From Chondrilla cf. caribensis (Eukaryota > Porifera > Demospongiae > Chondrillida > Chondrillidae), in NCBI GenBank assembly GCA_964020155.1, contig OZ026549.1:2594633-2658632 (forward strand): DNA of 64,000 nucleotides. Direction: 5' to 3'. The first letter of the stretch is position 1. Each line of letters opens with the position of its first letter. A program made the translations under genes and the position numbers. The notes under the pieces were generated by a model, which worked only from the letters and a program-made list of their open reading frames with translations, was not told the DNA's origin and ran no database searches. This document shows, piece after piece, positions 49,124-60,100 of the stretch.

Positions 49124-49676
49124 CTGAATTGTGCGTTTGTATTTGTACATATTTGAAGGATGTACAATCTGATGTAGAAACATACTCCACTTGCTTGCTG
49201 CAGTTAACAACCCATCACAAAAATCTCCTATCTCATCGCAAAAATATAACACCCCATCACAAACATCTCCGACCTCATCACAAAAGTCTCTTACTCCTTC
49301 ACAAAAGTGTCCAACACTGTCACAAAACTCTCCTACTGAAGTGATCATTGTTGTAGCTGTAGTGATCATCGTGATACTACTGGTCATTTTTACAATACTG
49401 AGTGTTTTGCTGATACTGAAGAGGAAGAAACAACCACCCACAGTGCAGTGTGACAAGGAAAACATGTCACACATTTATGATGTAGTGGATGATATAGTGA
49501 AGACCAATCAAGACTATCAAGAAAGGAATCTCAGCAAGGTGGAGGTAAAGTCCATAAAAGGTAATCTTGGATTGGATGCAAAGAAAAGGGTTGATGACAT
49601 TATTCGCAAAGAACACTATGAAGGATTAGACACTGCCAAGGTTGACAGGACCACCCAATATGCATCATTGAAGTGA
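45295..49676 (+). CDS. R5: Ig/FN3 single-pass receptor, class B (ITAM-type) tail
   Basis: Exons: signal 45295-45364, Ig 47348-47665, two-Cys domain 47770-48099, FN3-I 48201-48494, FN3-II 48615-48893, stalk/TM/tail 49204-49676; 587 residues. Layout: signal 1-23, Ig 24-129, two-Cys 130-239, FN3-I 240-337, FN3-II 338-430, stalk to about 476, TM about 477-502, tail to 587. Ig landmarks LVCRV, YKWTC, CPDGPC and KYTCDI. Its FN3-II exon is the parental form of the truncated relics in R2 and R4 and follows FN3-I by only 120 bp. The stalk has six SQ units, the most in the array. The tail carries HIYDVV, DYQER and terminal YEGL-x10-YASL. All exons open. Confidence 0.9.
45560..46560. repeat. Conserved intron 1 block (R5 copy) with internal duplication
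   Basis: Contains the elements shared with R2 and R6 intron 1. The part TATAGGGTTACTGTAT through TTTCACGGGGCCGTCAGTAA (about 45565-45650) recurs diverged at about 45718-45810, so this copy has a tandem duplication of about 155 bp. An AT-rich (TAATAG)n-like insertion lies at about 45860-45950. Confidence 0.5.
46720..47120 (-). mobile_element. Retroelement C-terminal fragment (LINE-like) in R5 intron 1
   Basis: Minus-strand frame reads LTPIVLSTTGGMGKTAELMY, KRLACMIADKRDQPY, a stop, then SYSLIRSAIMCLRGTRSRG. The order matches the plus-strand fragment at 23261. A tail with ATT/GTT repeats (46740-46790) follows in element orientation. Confidence 0.6.
48991..49123. repeat. (GT)n microsatellite in the R5 last intron
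   Basis: GT repeats with GTTG interruptions before the stalk/TM exon. Confidence 0.95.
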
Positions 49677-49899
49677 TATATAGCTGATGAGAGGGCCATC
49701 CAGGGTAAAGAGACAGACATTATTATTATAACTATTATTATTATCATTATGTTGGAAATGGTGAGCATTGCATAATAATATCATTAACAATGAAAATAAT
49801 GACAGTAAACATTTGCATATTATATCATATATAGTTTTATTCTTGTTATAATTATCATTAATTACTATTGATAAGATAATGCTGATGATGATGATGATG

Positions 49900-50900
49900 A
49901 TGTGATAAGTGATAAGACTATAAATTTTAATTTAAATTAAATAGGTGATATAATATATAATAATAATAATATTAATAATAATAATACTGTTTTCATTAAC
50001 CAACTATGGAAGAATATAATAATCATAACGACAAAATAAAAGTAGCAAATGAAATTTAACCATTACTTAAAGAATAAGAGCGTCCTCGCTGGTCCTGCTG
50101 AGCTGATCTAGTGTGACCAAAACTGAGATGGCATTACCTGTCAGAATGGTAACGTAAACCTTTTGTATCAGAAATTGATATGATCTCTGTTCTCTAGTCA
50201 CCTTCTTCAAACGTTAGCCAAGCTCCCTAAAGAGTGATAAGGCCTGAGAACGATATGTTCCACAAGTCTCTACACCCATGCCCTGGCGCAAAATGGCATG
50301 TTGGAGCAAGGTTGGTTTATTCGACCATGTTTAGACATAAGATGCTGCTGCTTCTGGCTCAGAAACAGACCCTGTTGAGGTACAAAAAGTGCCTGTACAC
50401 GTGACATCCCATAGAAGGGATTGTTCATGAGACCAGGGGGGTCATTGTCTGCCAAAAGCAAGTGGTGGGTTATCTCATTGAGTGATCCAAATCGACCCTG
50501 ACTAAGCCTACAGCTGAGGCCATGTGTACCAAGATGGTCGACATCACTATACTACAGCAGATAAACCTATGTGGTTGGTACACAAATGTGCCAGGTCTGG
50601 AGCAGACAGCCATTCCGATGGTCTTATTCAACATCTGTAAGCCCAGTAATGACAACGGCATAGTATGTAGCCATGCACCAGATTCTTAGAACTTGCTGCA
50701 AGCAGACATACCCTTGATTGTTCATCTTTGCAGTTGGAGAATAAAGAATCAAATTGCATTTGCACTCACAAACAACACTAGGTTTGTCCCATTCTTTCTG
50801 AAGATAAGAAGATGAAGGGTCTGGCTCGGGTGTGGAAGTCAAAAGACTTTCTCTCCAGGAGAGTAAAGTTGACTCTTTTCCCAAGAATTGCCATTACTAT
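49900..50900 (-). mobile_element. Retroelement C-terminal fragment (LINE-like) after R5
   Basis: Minus-strand pieces in order: CLLAASSKN (about 50690), MPLSLLGLQMLNKTIGMAVC (about 50600-50660), DVDHLGTHGLSCRLSQGR (about 50490-50550), RLKKVTREQRSYQFLIQKV (about 50160-50220), then a 3' region ending in ATT/AAT repeats (49950-49990). Frame changes every 100-200 bp. Same family as 41500-42370, where the motifs line up. Confidence 0.55.
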
Positions 50901-51059
50901 GTGTAGGAAGTAATGTTGGATGAGGGAGAGGCTCCATCAACGGAAGGTAGGAAAGGGGACGGTGCAAGACAAAAAGTGCTCCTGATTCCCAACCCCCTGA
51001 ACTTATAGAGAGTGTTGCTTGTAACCATACTAAGGTCTTAAGCTTTACAATGAAAGTGG

Positions 51060-51790
51060 ATGTTAAGGATTAATATTATTATTATTCTTAATATTATAAC
51101 TGTATTATTATTATTATTATAACTGTATTGTTAGTATCATTATTATTATTATTATATTATATTATAATTGTTATTATTGGTATGTATGATAAAATTAATG
51201 TTGGGTGATATAAAGATTATATTATCATAAGGATACAATTGGTAAAATAATAATTATAATGAAAGTGAACAATATAACAAAAATAAGGGAAAAAAAACAA
51301 AAAAAACGACAACTTAACACTGCAAGCAGCTAAATAAAATCCTCACTATTGCAATCATTAAATTTATTAACGAAAGAACCAAGCATGGAGGTTGAATTTC
51401 CAACCTTTATCGCAACTGAGAGATGCTGTAACAAGTACATATATGAGCTGGGTTCACTAGTGCAGGACCTTGAGCATCTCCCAAGATCATGGAGAAAACA
51501 CTTGGAATCAGAGCCTATAGTACACCTGGTTTCAGAGGCAATTGAGTGGAAGATATAGGCATGATCCAGGTTAGCATTCTTCTTGACTTTCTCCTCCCCC
51601 GCATGTGTAGCTGTTCCTCTAGTGCAGCTTTCTGCTTAAGAGAATTGCAAAATGTGTTAACACGTGGCAACCGAAACCAAAGATCTCTCTTTGGACCATG
51701 GGATTGTGGTTACCCTGTCTGGACACTTTCCATATGCCCTGTGGCCCCCATGGGTGTGAATACATAATATTGGATGGCAAATTTACAACC
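51060..51790 (-). mobile_element. Retroelement C-terminal fragment (LINE-like)
   Basis: Minus strand reads VTTIPWSKERSLV (about 51680-51720), then LHDLGRCSRSCTSEPSS (about 51440-51500) and LLQHLSVAIKVGNST (about 51390-51440), followed in element orientation by an ATT-rich tail at 51060-51260. Third copy of the same protein region after R5; plus-strand ORFs here are antisense. Confidence 0.45.
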
Positions 51791-53329
51791 TATTACTCAA
51801 CCTGATCTATAAAAGTGTAAAATGTATGTACGTGTACTAAGGATAGAAAATAATGCATCTAAAATGCATCTCCGTGTTATCTGGAAAAAGATTGCAGAGG
51901 AAACCAGTTCACAACAAGGTTTTGTTGCCAGTCTGGAGGGAAAGAGCTACATGGGTGGCAATTGGGGACCCACCTGCAAAAATTGGTAATGACCTTCACA
52001 CATAATGTGAGACAGGTTTTCTGATATTTGTTGAATGGGGTTGATTTCTCTGAGGTGCACTATATATGTACAATGTACTGTTGTGCTGAGGTATTGTGCT
52101 TGATATAGGTATACTTGTAATTGGACGTCATAAAAATTATTAATTCATAAGTACTCATCTGAATAGTAAAATATTTTAGATTTCTCCCTTTTGTTGCTGC
52201 AGCCCATAATGTGTTACTACAAATGCCATGTAAGATCATTAATTTGGGAATAACCTTACATGAAATAACTGCATTATAATAATTATTACACAAAGACAAA
52301 ATGAGACACATATACACAAAGAATAATTATTATGTGCATGTTTCATGTATAGCAGGATCTGATTTGTCCGATATAATATTGTCTTATTCTTTGGAAAGAT
52401 TGTTCAATAAACAATATAATTATTATATAATTATAATAAGGTGTGATATGAAAGACAAATAATAATATAGTAAAATATTGGAGCTATAATATTTATATGA
52501 TTTTTGAGGCTTTGGATTAAAGATAATTTTAAGCAATTCTTGTTCTCTTTTTCTTGCTCCTCCATGTAAATCTTTAGTTGCAAGGAAGCACTAAGTGATT
52601 CCAGGCCCCCACCACCTCATGCCCACAAGCAATTACATAAGCCATAAATTAAAGGTTCATCAACATTGGAAAGGCAACAACTTGTGCGTGCGTGTGTGTT
52701 GTTGCGTGTGGTGCGTGTTTTCATATTATGTAAGACTGCAAACCACTGCATTGAAATTCACTGAAAATTAACATTATATACAGAATTTACTAGTACTATC
52801 TGTACACACACATGTGAAATATACTACAGTATCCAAGTACAAGAAAAACGGATGTTCAGTCTGCTGAGCGCAATGTACTTTCTGGTCATGATCTAAACGG
52901 AGAGTGATAGAATTCATGAACAAATAAGGATTAGATCAGGATCCAAACATGATAATAACAAATCCCATATTAAACAGATACCTACGGAATAAAGATGATG
53001 ACAATATATTATTAGTGCCAATAAAAGATAATATTGTTTTGTATGAATCCATATGACTGTTACAGCACTTTGCAACAACTGTGAGTCCTATGTACGTATT
53101 ATGTATATAGATTAGGAATAAGCCAATCAATGGGGGTGAGGTATTATGGGATATACACAGGCCCAGGGGTGTATAACGCTCAACATGCATTTCAAATTGA
53201 AAAGCTGGCTTGTACCACAATGAACAGAGATGGTCAAATACAAAGCTTGCCAGTACATGTCCTCATTTTAGAATTGTACTTGATTTTCAATTTATAAATA
53301 ATAGTCTATTGGAAACAGAATAGTTGTAA
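51791..53329. other. Intergenic, nothing firm recognised
   Basis: AT-rich sequence, partly resembling 32500-33100 (CTTATTCTTTGGAAAGATT with AATATATTAAAAAATAT-type sequence). No supported gene. Confidence 0.4.
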
Positions 53330-54959
53330 TGTAACAAACAAGGAAAACATAGTATGAACAAAAATAACTGACCAAACCACTGGAAATGGAGAGGAGTTCC
53401 TCAGGGGATACCTTCATCTGGATTGGGTTGGGTTTGGTATCACAAGAGAGAAATGTACATGTCTACCTTTGCCTCCTGGTTAGTTTGCAAATCATAACGT
53501 AGATACACGCACTGGTGGATAATATTGTTATATTGTTGAAACTATAATACATACATAGATGCAATGATGAAGTTTTGAGCATGTATTCCATGCACAGTGT
53601 GTAACTAGGACTATAGAATTTGAGAATCCACAGAAATTCCCTGAGTTCGTAAACATGTTTGTTCAAGCTTCAATACCCTCTGAAGAACTTCATCTACAAT
53701 AATTTTATTACTGTTCATTTCAGGTGATTCAGGTGAGGCTGACTAATAAGGCTGCTGTAGTGTTATCAAATTACTTTTAATCAAGTTATGTATTACTAGT
53801 TCATTTGGGAAAGGAATAAAGAATACAGTCACTATAGTACAAATTGGTGGGATTGTTGAGTTGGGTTCATTTAACCAATATTTCTTGGCAGGAATTGCAC
53901 AAAACACATGCAATTCATCACATGCACCAATAATGGTGGAGTATTTCCACCAGTGTCTGTAAAAATGTAGAAAATATGAAAAGGGCATATCCCCTACCAA
54001 CCTTGACTTATGGTGACTGCAAAACAGAATCATGCAGGAAACTTAATTATGGGAAGCCAATGAATTGGTACAAGATAATAACAAACCACATATACATAAA
54101 CATGTTTGGAGGTCACTTGTGCTACTGTACTGACCTTTTCCATTGCCTATGCGGAAAGGATGTTGACATTCACCTCTCTCTGATTCAGTCACTTGTGTGA
54201 TATACATATGCTATAGAAACAATGAAATAAATTCATACTGTTTACGGACACAAACAAACAATACTCATCATCATATGAAGCTATAAGCTCTAAGGGTGCA
54301 GTAAATCTTTTATTGTACTGTACGTTGACCTTAAAATACATAAACACATTTGAATGAGTGCATCTGCAGCTGAAACTCATATTTGCTGCGAAAAATTGCG
54401 CAGGTTCCTTCAAATCATTGTCATCTAGTGGCCATTAAACTAATTTCGGCAACAGAAATACCTTGGTTTTGATAACAAGCACTGTTACTGTTCATAGAAG
54501 CTTGTATAGATGACACCAATGGACATTTATCAATACAAGAGCAACAAAGGGCGATTAGAAAATGAAACAGAAGCTCTTTTTGTATTTAAAACTCCAAACT
54601 ACTTTAGATAACTGCCAGTCACTAATAATAACCCAGTTACTATATGGCTTCTATTATGTACAAAATACTATTGTGATGACGGGGGAAGGCAGTGGGGGGT
54701 TGGTGAGTGTGGGAAGCAACTGAGGGGCAAGTCCCGGTGACAACTAAGTGAATAGGGGAACTGATACACACACAACAGTATATTAAAACTGACAATATTA
54801 TAGTTTACATGAAGCAAAGGGTGGGTAACCTGATTTTGCAAATAAGGCAACAAAGGTACATTACATTATGAAACACATAATACAGGAATCTGGGTGTGTT
54901 TGCTGTTTCAGGAAATTTCAAGTCAGCCAGTCCAAAGTCCATAGTTCATATATACGTAT

Positions 54960-55450
54960 CAGGGGCGTCGGAAGCATTTTTCAAGTGCAGCGGCCCTAAA
55001 ATTTTTTTTCTACCAATCACGTACAAATATATCAGCCTCATTATATTCTACTTCTTATATAATTGCAGTGAAAATGAAGAAATTCTTTTCATTAATCAAA
55101 ATCAACAATGTTACATGTTACACATGGTATAACTACAAATCAGTTGGGATGAATTTACCTATAGCTGTGTCATTCTATGTTCCGATTGACCAACAAAATC
55201 ATACGTACGTATGCGTATAATGAAAGCACGTGATATCCGTTAATATCCGTTTAGTTTTACGATATATATTGAGCAATACCACAAGAAAATGGAGTCTGCG
55301 AGTATCTCGAAGACGATTATTGATTTTCAGATCTACTGACCCAGATTAAAGTTAAATATGTTCTAAATTAATAATAAAATTATTTTTTCTGGTGCAGGAA
55401 AAAGTGGGGCGGCCGTGGCCGCTGTGGCCGCTGCGGTTCCGACGCCCTTG
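54960..55450. mobile_element. MITE with CAGGGGCGTCGGAA-type ends
   Basis: Terminal inverted repeats CAGGGGCGTCGGAA (54960-54973) and TTCCGACGCCCTTG (55437-55450), one mismatch, flanked by CGTAT on both sides (54955-54959, 55451-55455). Flanks match the uninterrupted modules at about 12150, 35190 and 43090. 491 bp, GC-rich ends, no transposase. CAG-type ends with five-base duplications fit a hAT-related non-autonomous element. Confidence 0.85.
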
Positions 55451-56340
55451 CGTATTATAATATATAGCCTGCAGTGTGTGGATATACCATATTATGCTAT
55501 AATAATACTATCATTGTACTGTGCACTCTACACTCATGCAATTCTTTACATGATTGATGAGAACTACAAAGTGACACTCTGTACATCAATACTTAGGAAC
55601 TGTAGCATAGTACGGTGATATCACGAGTATTGAACAGTTATAGTATGAATCAGTGATATATGACATTGTACAGTAGCTGCACATACTTGCATACATAGGG
55701 TTCAGTATTAGTACGTTTATTGACATCTGCAGTTAACACCATATTGGGTAAGATGTGACATAAGACACAGGGACTACACATCTGTCTATAGAATTCAAAC
55801 ACAGGGACTGGCCCTATCACAGTCCATATATTACAAATACAGACATCCGGTGGAGGGAGTAGGAGACAAGATAAGCAAACAAACAAACCAACACAGGCAA
55901 GATCATGTTGTCATGGAGTTGCTCACTTTAGCAGCATCGTCACTCATATAATTGCGTATGCTTGTTTATACAGAATCAATTATATTCAAAATTCCAGCAA
56001 AGTCAAATAATACAAGGTGTAAGATCAAATTAATGCACAGCACAAACATGCATCAAATGAAAAGAGAGCCAGGTAAGAATCAATGATATGAATTGACAAC
56101 AAGTCAATTTTATGGCTTGACATATAGGATATTATTTTATAGGTATTAGATTAAAATTAGATTAGATTGAAATGTGTATTTTCCTTCAGGGTGACATAGT
56201 TTATTTCTAATAATACACAAAAATTGAGTTGTTAATAACATGAATAGCAAATAGCGAGTAGTAGATTCATTATCTGACGGACCAACCATAGTACTGTCAA
56301 TACCCTAGATCAAGCTGTATTACAGAAGTAACCCTTTAAC

Positions 56341-56656
56341 CAGGCCCGGAGCAAGCAAAATTTCATTGGTCAGGCCTAAATACTGTCAAATGATTATGAT
56401 CGTATATGAGGAAGTGGACTTGCGTAGACCGAAACGAAGCCACAAAAACAGCCGCTGATCAATCCTACAACCAATTATGCGATAACTTCTGAGAAATATT
56501 ACACAATGACAATATGGCTGATTCACGGGCACAACGACCTAAGATATCGATTGAGCTGTGATAGATTCTTAAAAGGCTAAAAATTATTTTTTAAGGTAGC
56601 TTCTGAATATAGGTCAGGCCAAAGCCTGACCAGCCTGACCGGTTGCGCCGGCCCTG
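56341..56656. mobile_element. MITE with CAGGCCCGG/CCGGCCCTG ends
   Basis: Terminal inverted repeats CAGGCCCGGAGCAAGC (56341) and GGTTGCGCCGGCCCTG (ending 56656), imperfect, with TTAAC repeated on both flanks (56336-56340, 56657-56661). The paralogous modules (TTGACCAGGTTGGCAAG at about 13077) run through without it. 316 bp. Confidence 0.8.
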
Positions 56657-57001
56657 TTAACTATAGGTTGGCAAGTTCCTATTCAGACAGTAAATATTAT
56701 ATCAATATAATAAACTATTAATATCAGACATTGTGTTATCTTTCACTTAGGATTTCAACTGATATGACAGAACTGTGTACAGTAACATTTCTCAACTGTG
56801 GTTGATGCTATGGTGAAATCAACCTGGAGTCAGACACCTAAGCCAGAAGAAATGAACTTAATGATGATGATATCTCAAATGAAAAACTCAATGTTTCTAT
56901 GACCAAAGGAAGTACTAGCTGACTTGTAGGTGTTCATATGAACACGATGGGACCACCTTATATGGAATGACAAAGACCACAATGAATATAAAAGTGCATG
57001 C

Positions 57002-57116
57002 AGCTATTCATTACTCAGGTGAAGGAATATTCCAGTGAATACACACCTGGTACTTTGCTGAACAGTGTGAGTAAATATTCAGCTTTTGTGCCAACTGAGG
57101 TATACACAGAAGGGAG
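57002..57116 (+). promoter_or_regulatory. Conserved proximal upstream block of R6
   Basis: Same block as before R2, R4 and R5; it shares CAGCTTTTGTGCCAACTGAG with R5 more closely than with R2 and R4. Confidence 0.4.
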
Positions 57117-60100
57117 ATGGAGAACATTGGAAAAGTCTACTTGATGAGTATTCTACTCTGTATCATTTCTTCAGCTGCCATTTCAGGTGATTTCAAGTTT
57201 CTTGTCAGAATTAATATCAACACTAACAGTTAGTCTAACAGTTTGAGGTACACAAAATAGCCGGTATAGGGTTACTGTATTGTGTGGCATTGATCTTTTC
57301 ACAGTTCCTATACAATTGCCGTCTCACGGGGCCGTCGGTAAAATTGGATGTAACCAGATTAGTGTGACATTCATACGTTTGGTGTACAGACCAAACAAAA
57401 GTAATACAAGGAGAGTTTGATTCCACGATTATTCCATCATAGCGTCGTTAAGCTAAACGCGCCTTATTTCGAGCAATGCCTAATTCCCAACAGTTGGTCT
57501 CTCGCCGTATTATTTTCACACCAGGTATATGGCACAGCATTCTTTAGTCTACTCATTGACCGGATTAGGTGGAAAATCGGCATGTTCGGAATTAACGACT
57601 GTTTGAAATTACCACCGCCTTCCTAAAACTATACGTTTAGGCAATGACACTCATATTCCAGTACGAGATAAGCCAGTTCACAGGTACAAACAGAGTTCAT
57701 CTTTACGTATGCCGTAACAGTTGTCCCCTCACTCACCTACATAATATACAGCTGTACTGGGTACAGTGGCCGTCGTCTTATTATCGATTATTACGATGAA
57801 ATCGAAGGGCGATTTCGCTCCATCTCGTTTACACCATAGTGGTTTCCTCTATTGTCTATGGTTTCACCACATCACACCATCTATGATGACACGTGCTATA
57901 TCGATGTCATGTGCGCTTGACGTCCATGCAAGTTCAAAGTGCAATTCACACTCTATAATAGGACGTACGGGTGCTATCAATTACATTGTACAGTCTTGAC
58001 TGAGCTATCAGTAGCCTGTTCAAATATCCGTCATACACACTGGCTCAAAATCCTACAGTTTACAGCCAATCAGTTGCTCATTTTCCATCGTTTGGCTCGC
58101 GATGAGCTTTAATGGTTACCCAGACCACTACTACCATCATAACTGCATTTGTAGTCACAATCATCTTTCAATATATTCAAACTCACATTCTTGCCAGGTT
58201 TAAACAAACAAACATTATCCGTTTGTTTTGTTTTTACACCTGTGTCCGAGAGTTACATATGTGTATGTGATGTTTGAATAATAAAGCATTTCTCCTCCCT
58301 CTATGTATCAGGAAATAGTCTAGTTACAATAGCTAGACCATCCCTATCAGGTACCTGTGGTGGAGTGGGGAAGGGATGGTCTAGCAAACCAAATGATTGT
58401 TTCCCACCTAAACTTATACACATACAGGGTATGACTTTTGAGGAATTAATAGTTGAAAATGAATAATTATCAAAGTAGGAACAGGGCCGAGAGGCATCTA
58501 TATTATAGGTACATGTCAGTAAGTGCAAGAGGATAGTAAAAACTTGCGGAATTAATCTCATTTGTCTTATCAAAAGTTAAGCATAAATATCTCAAAGGAA
58601 GGTTTATCCCTAAAGGTTGATAAATTGCTGAGTGACTTCACTAAACTGCTCAATAGCCATGTTTGCTTGTCTGTTAACCACGACAGTGAAGACAACATGT
58701 GGATAGAAGTTTTGTACATTCTTGGTCTCCATTTTAATATTTGGCAGGACTGCTTTGATTATAATGGACATGCCATATCCATTTGGTTGGCAAACAATTA
58801 AATCATTCCCCAAAAATAGGTTCATGATAGCAGAGATCTGTTCTGCACAAAACACATAATGATTGAGATGTCTGCACTTTATTTTACATTAGGCATATAA
58901 AACCAGGCTGCCCATACTTTCACGTGTTACGTTTACTACACTACATTATTTTCCCATCTCTCCTTATGTTCATTTTTGACAAGATCCATAGATCATCATC
59001 ACAATAGGCTGCTCTTAGGGAAACCTGTAGGGATGACATTGATAAACAAATAGCAACTAATGGTATTACAGTATAATAATGATTAACAGTGGATATTGCA
59101 TTCTGAATGGCTGCAGTGGTCCTATGTATTGTACATAACACAAGATGTGGAGACACCAAGTATTAGTGCTATACATGACACAACCAAGTACATAGATGCC
59201 AATAAATCCTTACTGCAATTAGATATACAGTCACTTTACAGGCAGGAATTTGGATGTGTAATATCAATATTGATATTGGTGTATAACACAGCATGGTATG
59301 GAATGTAACAATATTATTACTAAGTCAAAATTAATAAGGATTCATATGTGGTAAGTGTAACAAACTGCATCTACCAAAGTCAAATCCAATGAAATCAAAA
59401 TTTAATGAACATGCTGTACTCAAACTATTGATGCTTAATTCACTGTTTGTAATGTACATTATCCCCTAGGTTCCCCTAAGGTAACTGTGGTGATTGATGG
59501 CTACAAGGTTGACACTACTCAGTTCTCACCGGCTACACTACCACTAGGAACAGCTCTTGTGTTGGTGTGTAGAGTCAGTGGAATACCACAGAGACAGATC
59601 AAATATAGCTGGACATGTCCAGATGGTCCATGTGAACGACCAGGATATGTGGGGAGAAAGGTTGTTAACGGCAGTATTCTAGCAGTCAATATAACTTCTG
59701 TCAGTGATGGAGGAACGTACACCTGTGAAGTATCAAGAGATGAAGCAGATAGGGGATACAGCCAAAATTATACCCTCAAAGTTTCAGGTCAATACATACA
59801 GCAAACATGCGCCGAAAATAAGTGGTGAAATTCTGTTTTCACAGTCCTCAGGTGTTTACAGTTTCACTATGATTTTATGTACTAGACTGTTTTGGAAATT
59901 AACAGGAAACACACAATTCTTGGTATGCCAAAACACGAATTTGGAGAGTTAGTCATCTCCCCAAATTTGGGACATACACAAAACAAGCAACATTCACGTA
60001 AGATCAGAAGACTCTATGGGAATACACATGTTACATACCCAAGCCAACTTTGATCATAAGTAGGTTGTTATTCAGATGCTTAGCAACTGGAATTAGTTCA

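Larger units (their letters stand above)
53330..57001. repeat. Upstream module U, copy d (before R6)
   Basis: Homologous to copy a over nearly its full length (53388 with 10138; 53720 with 10670; 54160 with 11112; 56220 with 12960). Two MITEs interrupt it. Confidence 0.65.

Noticed and set aside
59704..59952. ORF overlapping the end of the R6 Ig exon
   Set aside because: Out-of-frame shadow of the Ig exon running into the intron; a conserved donor exists at 59787/59788.
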